Positions 9,605 to 15,348 of a stretch of 15,348 nucleotides of DNA are shown here, piece after piece (the stretch's first letter is position 1; each line of letters begins with the position of its first letter). The stretch covers positions 1-15,348 of the forward strand of contig DKMV01000112.1 of NCBI GenBank assembly GCA_002469605.1. The letters are read 5' to 3'. The notes under the pieces were generated by a model, which saw nothing but the letters and a program-made list of their open reading frames with translations, was not told where the DNA came from and ran no database searches. The position numbers and the translations under genes are program-made. This DNA is from Leclercia sp. UBA7405. Lineage in GTDB: Bacteria > Pseudomonadota > Gammaproteobacteria > Enterobacterales > Enterobacteriaceae.

Positions 9605-11962
9605 TCACAGCGAATTCTGGTATGGCAGAATGTTTGAACGCAGCATCTGCTGTGTGCCCAGGCCGTAGTTCGAGCTCAGACCACGCAGTTCAACGTTAAA
9701 GCCAATTACGTTATCGTAGATGGCATGTGCCTTATCACTATCCCAGCCGTTCAGCTTACGCTCGTAGCCGACGCGCAGGGCGTAGCAGCAGGAGTTATAC
9801 TGCAGACCAACCATCTGATCTGCCGGCTTGTTGGTGTTGGTGTCAAAGTAGTAAGCACCTACAACGGACCAGCGATCGGCAATCGGCCAGCTGGCGGTAC
9901 CGCCCACCTGGGAGATACCCTCTTTATATTGCTCTCTCCGCGCATAGGTCGGCAGCGTTGCCTGGATGTATTGCGGACTGGCGTAGCGATAGCTCAGCTG
10001 TAGCAAACGATCCTCATCACGACGGTATTCAATCGTACCGCTGCCGGTGGCCACGTTGTTCAGGCGCGTATCGTACTGTACGCCACCACGCAGACCCCAG
10101 CGATCGGTCATCCGCCAGTAGGTGTCGCCGGCCCATACCAGAGAGCCTTTTTTATCGTCCTTCTCCCACTGAATATCATCGTCGCCGGTACGCGCTTCGG
10201 TAAAGTAGTAGATTTGACCCACAGAAACGTTAAAACGTTCAACGGCGGCGTCATCAAATATGCGGCTGGTCACGCCGGTCGTTAACTGGTTCGCCGAAGC
10301 GATACGGTCCAGACCGCCGTAGGTACGGTCGCGGAACAGGCCGCTGTAGTCGGATTGCAGGAACGAAGAGTCGTAGTTCTGGATATTGCTCTGGTCGCGA
10401 TAGGGCACGTACAGGTACTGCGCGCGCGGCTCCAGCGTCTGGGTATAGCCCTCTGCCAGATTCATATCACGCTCGAAAATCAGCTTACCGTCCATCTTAA
10501 ACTGCGGCAGGGTACGATTAACCGAGTCTTCAAGGTTCGTATTATTAGTAGCGTTGTACTTATCCAGATTTTCCTGCTGATAGTGGGTGGCCATCAGCTT
10601 CACTTCGGTGTTCAGGCTCGCCCAGTTATTAGATACCGGCAGGTTGATGGTCGGTTCAAGGTGCACACGCGTGGATTCCGGCATATCGGAATTGGTGTTT
10701 ACAAAATGCACCGCCTGCGCGTAGACACGGGTGTCGAATGGGCCGACATCATTCTGATACCAGTTAACGTCCAGCTGCGGTTCTGCGGCATAAGTACTGC
10801 GTGTCTGATTGCTAAAGACCTGGAACTGTTTAGTAGATACCGTGGCATCAAAGTTCTGCACCGCATAGCCCACGCTGAATTTCTGCGTGGCGTAGCCGTC
10901 GGTGCTGGAGCCATATTTCGAATCGAAGTCGTTAAAGTAGCTCGGGTCGCTGACCTTGGTATAGTCGATGTTGAAGCGCCACACCTGATCCATTACGCCC
11001 GCATGCTGCCAGTAGAATAACCAGCGGTGACGATCGTCGCCGGAGGGATTATTCTTTGAATCCTCACGATAAACATCATCGGACGGCAGATAATCCAGCT
11101 CCATCAGGCCTGCGCCCGCCTGGGTCAGGTAACGGAACTCGTTTTCCCACATCACATTGCCGCGCTTGTGGATATAGTGCGGGGTGATGGTGGCGTCCAT
11201 ATTGGGCGCAATGTTCCAATAGTACGGCAGGTAAAACTCAAAGTAGTTTTTGGTGCTGTACTGAGCGTTCGGGATCAGGAAGCCAGAGCGGCGCTTATCG
11301 CCTACCGGCAGCTGTAAATAGGGGCTGTAGAAGACCGGCACCGGGCCGAGCTTGAAGCGGGCGTTCCAGATTTCGGCAACCTGCTCTTCACGGTCGTGAA
11401 TGACTTCGCTACCCACGACGCTCCAGGTATCAGAGCCCGGCAGGCAGGAGGTGAAGGTACCGTTTTCCAGAATGGTATAGCGGTTTTCGCCACGCTGTTT
11501 CATCAGGTCTGCTTTACCGCGACCCTGGCGCCCCACCATCTGGTAGTCGCCTTCCCAGACGTTAGTGTCTTTGGTATTCAGATTCGACCAGGCTTTCGGA
11601 CCTTTCAGGATGACCTGATTGTCGTCATAATGCACATTACCCAGCGCATCGACCGTGCGCACGGGTTCTGCGGCACCTTCAGGCTGTTTCTGATGCACCT
11701 GAACTTCGTCAGCCTGCATGCGGCTGTTACCCTGCTCGATATCCACATTGCCGGTAAATACGGCATTCTCGGGATAGTTTCCCTTTGCGTTATCAGCAGT
11801 GATAGTGACCGGTAGGCTATTCGTATCACCCTGAACCAGTGGGCGATTATAGCTGGGAACACCCAGCATACATTGCGAGGCGAGATCGGCTGCCAGTCCC
11901 TGTTGACTATAGAGGGCAGTGCCAATCATTGTGGCCAGAAGGGTGGGAATACGTTTTTTCAT
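9605..11962 (-). CDS. lptD: LPS-assembly outer-membrane protein LptD
   Basis: The 785-residue product matches LptD (Imp/OstA), the beta-barrel that with lipoprotein LptE inserts lipopolysaccharide into the outer leaflet of the outer membrane. Residues 1-24 are a signal peptide with cleavage after GLA. The periplasmic OstA-like beta-jellyroll domain covers roughly 50-200 and receives LPS from LptA. The 26-strand barrel fills the rest. All four cysteines for the inter-domain disulfides are present: Cys31, Cys173, Cys725 and Cys726. It is the first gene of the operon. No clear Shine-Dalgarno lies within 12 bases of the ATG; the leader there is A-rich (GGAACAATAAATAAAACGT). The leader carries the inverted repeats described separately. 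Length is one more than E. coli. Confidence 0.98.
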   Translation of the reverse strand: MKKRIPTLLATMIGTALYSQQGLAADLASQCMLGVPSYNRPLVQGDTNSLPVTITADNAKGNYPENAVFTGNVDIEQGNSRMQADEVQVHQKQPEGAAEPVRTVDALGNVHYDDNQVILKGPKAWSNLNTKDTNVWEGDYQMVGRQGRGKADLMKQRGENRYTILENGTFTSCLPGSDTWSVVGSEVIHDREEQVAEIWNARFKLGPVPVFYSPYLQLPVGDKRRSGFLIPNAQYSTKNYFEFYLPYYWNIAPNMDATITPHYIHKRGNVMWENEFRYLTQAGAGLMELDYLPSDDVYREDSKNNPSGDDRHRWLFYWQHAGVMDQVWRFNIDYTKVSDPSYFNDFDSKYGSSTDGYATQKFSVGYAVQNFDATVSTKQFQVFSNQTRSTYAAEPQLDVNWYQNDVGPFDTRVYAQAVHFVNTNSDMPESTRVHLEPTINLPVSNNWASLNTEVKLMATHYQQENLDKYNATNNTNLEDSVNRTLPQFKMDGKLIFERDMNLAEGYTQTLEPRAQYLYVPYRDQSNIQNYDSSFLQSDYSGLFRDRTYGGLDRIASANQLTTGVTSRIFDDAAVERFNVSVGQIYYFTEARTGDDDIQWEKDDKKGSLVWAGDTYWRMTDRWGLRGGVQYDTRLNNVATGSGTIEYRRDEDRLLQLSYRYASPQYIQATLPTYARREQYKEGISQVGGTASWPIADRWSVVGAYYFDTNTNKPADQMVGLQYNSCCYALRVGYERKLNGWDSDKAHAIYDNVIGFNVELRGLSSNYGLGTQQMLRSNILPYQNSL

Positions 11963-11995
11963 ACGTTTTATTTATTGTTCCGTCATCAGTGGCTA

Positions 11996-12064
11996 AACGC
12001 TGGCAAACGGTCAGAGACTATCTTACTCATCATCGCAGTGCCAGCGTTAATCCTGCCCGTTTGC
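11996..12064 (-). promoter_or_regulatory. Competing inverted repeats in the lptD leader
   Basis: Two perfect inverted repeats share bases. AACGCTGGCA (11996-12005) pairs with TGCCAGCGTT (12039-12048), 10 bp. GCAAACGG (12003-12010) pairs with CCGTTTGC (12057-12064), 8 bp. The two inner arms overlap at 12003-12005, and the pairings cross, so the RNA could form either stem, or a pseudoknot with a trimmed stem, but not both complete. If lptD is transcribed from the TATAAT at 12118-12113, both lie in its leader. A protein operator is an alternative. Function is unproven. Confidence 0.5.
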
Positions 12065-12112
12065 GAACCCTGGAGATAGGCTCGCTAGTGAATGACGAGT
12101 ATGATAATGCAA

Positions 12113-12140
12113 ATTATAGGCGATGTCCTTCAATTGACCG
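12113..12140 (-). promoter_or_regulatory. Candidate sigma-70 promoter for lptD operon
   Basis: On the minus strand a perfect TATAAT lies at 12118-12113, with CGGTCA (12140-12135, three of six matches) 16 bases upstream as a weak -35. A start near 12106 would give a leader of about 144 bases. E. coli lptD is also known to respond to sigma-E, but I did not find a well-spaced sigma-E site here. Confidence 0.45.
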
Positions 12141-12161
12141 TGGCATGACCACAGGAATGAT
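12134..12161 (+). promoter_or_regulatory. Candidate promoter for djlA
   Basis: TTGACC (12134-12139, five of six matches) and AATGAT (12156-12161, four of six) are 16 bases apart, predicting a start near 12168 and a leader of about 35 bases. Its -35 overlaps the -35 of the divergent lptD promoter candidate, so RNA polymerase binding at one would exclude the other. Confidence 0.45.
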
Positions 12162-12202
12162 GGCGTTGCGTCGGATCAAGTCCATCACCATTTGGGGAGT
12201 AT

Positions 12203-13018
12203 ATGCAGTATTGGGGAAAAATTATCGGCGTCGCCTTTGCTTTAATGATGGGCGCGGGCTTCTGGGGCATCATTCTGGGGCTGATTATCGGCCATATGTT
12301 TGATAAAGCACGAAGCCGCAAGATGGCCTGGTTCGCCAACCAGCGCGAACGTCAGGCGCTCTTTTTTGCCACCACCTTTGAGGTAATGGGGCATCTGACC
12401 AAATCAAAAGGGCGCGTAACGGAAGCGGACATCCATGTCGCCAGCCAGTTTATGGATCGCATGAACCTGCACGGCGACTCCCGCGCGGCGGCGCAGCAGG
12501 CATTTCGTACTGGCAAGGCGGATAACTATCCCCTGCGCGAGAAAATGCGCCAGTTCCGCAGCGTCTGCTTCGGCCGTTTTGATTTGATCCGCATGTTCCT
12601 CGAAATTCAGATTCAGGCGGCTTTTGCTGACGGGTCATTACACCCTAACGAACGCGACGTGCTGTACGTCATTGCTGAGGAGCTGGGCATTTCCCGCGTT
12701 CAGTTCGACCAGTTCCTGCGCATGATGCAGGGCGGCGCGCAGTTTGGCGGCGGCTACCAGCAGCAGTCGTCCGGTGGCGGCTGGCAGCAGGCGCAGCGCG
12801 GCCCGACGCTGGAAGATGCCTGTAACGTGCTGGGCGTGAAGCCGACAGACGATGGCCCGACCATTAAGCGCGCCTATCGCCGTCTGATGAGTGAACACCA
12901 TCCGGATAAGCTGGTAGCGAAGGGGTTACCGCCAGAGATGATGGAGATGGCGAAGCAAAAAGCGCAGGAAATTCAGAAAGCGTACGAGCTGATAAAAGAG
13001 CAGAAAGGATTTAAATAA
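12203..13018 (+). CDS. djlA: Membrane-anchored DnaJ-like co-chaperone DjlA
   Basis: The 271-residue product matches DjlA, an inner-membrane type III J-domain protein that stimulates DnaK and, when overproduced in E. coli, activates the Rcs phosphorelay and capsule synthesis. Residues about 6-30 are the single membrane anchor, rich in Gly ([17 protein letters not shown]). A central TerB-like helical domain spans about 50-180. A Gly/Gln-rich linker ([13 protein letters not shown]) follows. The C-terminal J domain (about 205-271) carries the DnaK-stimulating His-Pro-Asp at 233-235. The ribosome site GGGGAG (12194-12199) precedes the ATG. It is divergent from lptD and ends at a strong hairpin. 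Length equals that of E. coli. Confidence 0.97.
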   Translation: MQYWGKIIGVAFALMMGAGFWGIILGLIIGHMFDKARSRKMAWFANQRERQALFFATTFEVMGHLTKSKGRVTEADIHVASQFMDRMNLHGDSRAAAQQAFRTGKADNYPLREKMRQFRSVCFGRFDLIRMFLEIQIQAAFADGSLHPNERDVLYVIAEELGISRVQFDQFLRMMQGGAQFGGGYQQQSSGGGWQQAQRGPTLEDACNVLGVKPTDDGPTIKRAYRRLMSEHHPDKLVAKGLPPEMMEMAKQKAQEIQKAYELIKEQKGFK

Positions 13019-13019
13019 C

Positions 13020-13045
13020 AGAAGCCCGGCGATGCCGGGCTTCTT
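13020..13045. terminator. Bidirectional hairpin between djlA and rluA
   Basis: AGAAGCCCGGC (13020-13030) and GCCGGGCTTCT (13034-13044) form a perfect 11-bp stem with a 3-base loop. It begins right after the djlA stop. Only a short T run follows on the plus strand; on the minus strand TGTTATTTAAA follows. It can serve both convergent genes. Confidence 0.88.
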
Positions 13046-13057
13046 GCATGATGGCCG

Positions 13058-13717
13058 TCAGAAATCGACAGGCGCGTTGAAGGTCATTGTATTTTTAAAG
13101 GTGGGATGGGTAATGGTCAGCATCAGCGCATGCAGCTGCAGGCGAGGGGCCATCGCCCGCGCTTCAGGATGCGCATAGAAGCGATCGCCAAGGATCGGAT
13201 GCCCCAGCGCCAGCATATGCACGCGCAGCTGGTGTGAACGCCCGGTTATCGGCTTTAGCAGTACGCGCGCGGTATTATCCGGCGCGTACTCCAGCACTTC
13301 ATATTCGGTCTGCGCCGCCTTGCCGGTTTCATAGCAGACCATCTGCTTCGGGCGGTTAGGCCAGTCGCAAATCAGCGGCAGATCCACCAGCCCTTCGGCC
13401 TTTTCCGGATGACCCCAGACCCGTGCAATATACTGCTTTTTCGGCTCGCGCTCGCGAAACTGGCGTTTTAATTCCCGCTCGGCGGCCTTGGTCAGGGCCA
13501 CCACAATCACACCGCTGGTGGCCATATCCAGACGATGAACAGACTCCGCCTGGGGATAATCGCGCTGAATGCGCGTCATCACGCTGTCCTTATGATCGTC
13601 CAGCCGGCCGGGCACGGACAACAGGCCGCTCGGCTTGTTGACCACCATAATGTGCTCGTCCTGGTAGAGGATATTCAGCCAGGGATCCTGCGGCGGATTA
13701 TAGGGCTCCATTAGCAT
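13058..13717 (-). CDS. rluA: 23S rRNA/tRNA pseudouridine synthase RluA
   Basis: The 219-residue product matches RluA, the dual-specificity enzyme that makes pseudouridine at 746 of 23S rRNA and at 32 of several tRNAs. The catalytic Asp64 sits in HRLDMATSG (61-69). Later family motifs are PITGRSHQLRVHM and LGHPILGDRFY in the C-terminal half. There is no S4 domain, as expected for RluA proper. The start MLMEPYN aligns with MGMENYN of E. coli and follows CCGGAG seven bases upstream. It lies 12 bases after rapA and is probably co-transcribed with it. Confidence 0.97.
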   Translation of the reverse strand: MLMEPYNPPQDPWLNILYQDEHIMVVNKPSGLLSVPGRLDDHKDSVMTRIQRDYPQAESVHRLDMATSGVIVVALTKAAERELKRQFREREPKKQYIARVWGHPEKAEGLVDLPLICDWPNRPKQMVCYETGKAAQTEYEVLEYAPDNTARVLLKPITGRSHQLRVHMLALGHPILGDRFYAHPEARAMAPRLQLHALMLTITHPTFKNTMTFNAPVDF

Positions 13718-13729
13718 GTTGCGCTCCGG

Positions 13730-15348
13730 TTATTGATGCGTCACAACGATAAGACGCAGCGCATCCAGACGCCAGCCCGCCTGCTGCAGGCTTTCCAGCA
13801 CCTGCTGGCGATTACTTTCGATAGCCGCCAGCTCGTCGTCACGGATGTTCGGGTTCACCGCCCGCAGGGCTTCCAGACGTGAAAGCTCTGCCGACAGTTT
13901 CTCGTCCGCTTCGCTGCGCGCTGCGTCAATCAACGCTTTGGCGGCCTGCTCGATCTGTTTTTCACCCAGCTGCAGGATGGCGTGCACGTCCTGCTGAACG
14001 GCGTTCACCAGCTTGCTGCCGGTATGGCGATTAACTGCGCTCAGCTGGCGGTTGAAGCTTTCGAACTCAACCTGCGCTGCCAGGTTGGTGCCGTTTTTAT
14101 CCAGCAGCAGGCGCACCGGAGTCGCTGGCAGGAAGCGGTTAAGCTGCAGCTGTTTCGGCGCCTGAGCTTCCACCACGTAGATCAGCTCCACCAGCAGCGT
14201 GCCAACCGGCAGGGCTTTGTTTTTCAGCAGCGAGATAGTGCTGCTGCCGGTATCGCCAGAGAGGATCAGATCCAGGCCGTTGCGGATCAGCGGGTGCTCC
14301 CAGGTAATAAACTGCGCGTCTTCGCGGGAGAGCGCCACATCACGCTCAAAGGTAATGGTGCAGCCATCTTCCGGCAGGCCAGGGAAATCCGGCACCAGCA
14401 TATGGTCGGACGGCGTCAGTACGATCAGGTTTTCACCGCGATCGTCCTGGTTGATGCCCACAATATCAAACAGGTTCATGGAGAAGCTGATCAGGCTGGT
14501 GTCGTCATCCTGCTCTTCAATGCTCTCTGCCAACGCCTGCGCTTTTTCGCCGCCGTTGGAGTGGATCTCCAGCAGACGGTCGCGACCCTGTTCCAGCTGG
14601 GCTTTCAGGGCTTCGTGCTGTTCGCGGCAGGATTTGATCAGCTCATCAAAGCCCTCGGTCTCTTCCGGCGCCGCCAGGTAACCAATCAGGTCGTTATGAA
14701 CCTTATCGTAGATGGTACGTCCGGTCGGGCAGGTGTGTTCAAAGGCGTCCAGCCCCTCGTGGAACCAGCGCACCAGTACGCTCTGGGCGGTTTTTTCCAA
14801 ATAAGGCACGTGGATTTGAATATCGTGCGCCTGGCCGATACGGTCCAGACGGCCAATACGCTGCTCCAGCAGGTCCGGGTTAAACGGCAGGTCGAACATC
14901 ACCAGGTGGCTGGCAAACTGGAAGTTACGCCCTTCGGAGCCGATTTCGGAACAGAGCAGCACCTGGGCGCCGCTGTCCTCTTCGCCGAACCAGGCGGCAG
15001 CGCGGTCGCGCTCGATAATCGACATCCCTTCATGGAACACGGCGGCGCGAATACCTTCGCGCTCGCGCAGGACCTGCTCCAGCTGCAGTGCGGTGGCCGC
15101 TTTGGCGCAGATCACCAGCACTTTCTGGGAGCGGTGGGCGGTCAGGTAGCCCATCAGCCACTCGACGCGCGGGTCAAAGTTCCACCAGGTGCCGGTATCC
15201 CCTTCAAACTCCTGATAAATCTGCTCCGGATAGAGCATATCCCGGGCGCGATCTTCCGCGCTTTTGCGCGCGCCCATGATGCCGGAGACTTTAATCGCCG
15301 TCTGATACTGGGTTGGCAGCGGCAGCCTGATGGTGTGCAGCTCGCGTT
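13730..15348 (-). CDS. rapA: RNA polymerase-associated ATPase RapA, 5' end outside window
   Basis: The last 538 residues of RapA (HepA) are present; the start and the DEXH ATPase lobe lie outside the right edge. RapA is a Swi2/Snf2 ATPase that binds RNA polymerase and helps it recycle after termination. The visible part begins near the end of lobe 1 ([17 protein letters not shown]). The helicase C lobe follows, with [11 protein letters not shown] (motif V, about 14944-14912) and [12 protein letters not shown] (motif VI, about 14866-14831, arginine finger region). After it come the RapA-specific C-terminal domains, ending at VVTHQ. Full E. coli RapA is 968 residues, so this is roughly the C-terminal 55%. 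No frameshift or stop is seen. Continuous frame to the edge shows the gene extends beyond it. Confidence 0.97.
   Translation of the reverse strand, partial: RELHTIRLPLPTQYQTAIKVSGIMGARKSAEDRARDMLYPEQIYQEFEGDTGTWWNFDPRVEWLMGYLTAHRSQKVLVICAKAATALQLEQVLREREGIRAAVFHEGMSIIERDRAAAWFGEEDSGAQVLLCSEIGSEGRNFQFASHLVMFDLPFNPDLLEQRIGRLDRIGQAHDIQIHVPYLEKTAQSVLVRWFHEGLDAFEHTCPTGRTIYDKVHNDLIGYLAAPEETEGFDELIKSCREQHEALKAQLEQGRDRLLEIHSNGGEKAQALAESIEEQDDDTSLISFSMNLFDIVGINQDDRGENLIVLTPSDHMLVPDFPGLPEDGCTITFERDVALSREDAQFITWEHPLIRNGLDLILSGDTGSSTISLLKNKALPVGTLLVELIYVVEAQAPKQLQLNRFLPATPVRLLLDKNGTNLAAQVEFESFNRQLSAVNRHTGSKLVNAVQQDVHAILQLGEKQIEQAAKALIDAARSEADEKLSAELSRLEALRAVNPNIRDDELAAIESNRQQVLESLQQAGWRLDALRLIVVTHQ

Noticed and set aside
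8423..9637. 404-codon open frame on the plus strand
   Set aside because: It is antisense to surA, and its Arg/His/Leu-rich product is typical of a shadow frame. No ribosome site or promoter supports it.
12011..12042. Sigma-E-like promoter for lptD (GGCACT and TCTGA on the minus strand)
   Set aside because: The spacer is 21 bases, against about 16 for sigma-E sites, and the -35 lacks the AA core. Sigma-E control of lptD is known in E. coli, but this site does not support it.

Overview
The window is a conserved chromosomal segment of an enterobacterium (family Enterobacteriaceae). FolA, RluA, SurA, LptD, KefC and RapA match what I remember of the Escherichia coli proteins almost residue for residue, and the gene order kefF-kefC-folA-apaH-apaG-rsmA-pdxA-surA-lptD-djlA-rluA-rapA is the E. 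coli order. The differences (Leu45 in dihydrofolate reductase, no yaaU next to kefF, no yabP/yabQ between djlA and rluA) point away from E. coli itself. They suggest a relative such as Enterobacter, Lelliottia, Leclercia, Citrobacter or Kosakonia; the genus cannot be fixed from sequence reading alone.

Layout. Bases 1-1857 (minus strand) hold the first 619 codons of a large autotransporter that runs off the left edge: a signal peptide, a repetitive beta-helix passenger, a passenger-associated transport repeat, a pertactin-like end region and the start of an Asp/Asn/Gly-rich linker. It is the one clearly accessory gene here. A very AT-rich 347-bp divergent spacer separates it from kefF-kefC (plus strand), the glutathione-gated potassium efflux system and its flavoprotein partner. 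folA follows with its own promoter. A terminator hairpin separates folA from the convergent minus-strand operon lptD-surA-pdxA-rsmA-apaG-apaH (listed in transcription order), whose genes abut or overlap by a few bases. This operon combines outer-membrane biogenesis (LptD and its chaperone SurA), pyridoxal phosphate synthesis (PdxA), 16S rRNA dimethylation (RsmA), ApaG, and the Ap4A/RNA-decapping hydrolase ApaH. djlA is divergent from lptD, and the 240-bp region between them holds back-to-back promoter candidates and a pair of competing inverted repeats in the presumed lptD leader. A strong hairpin separates djlA from the convergent rapA-rluA pair; rapA is cut by the right edge.

How the genes work together. 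The operon places the main LptD-folding chaperone (surA) directly after lptD, so the outer-membrane lipopolysaccharide translocon and its assembly factor are co-expressed. SurA may also escort the autotransporter through the periplasm. The rest is housekeeping. I found no defence system, CRISPR array, insertion sequence, prophage or tRNA. The points most worth a second look are the autotransporter locus with its mosaic base composition, the lptD leader repeats, and an inverted repeat that brackets the folA promoter.
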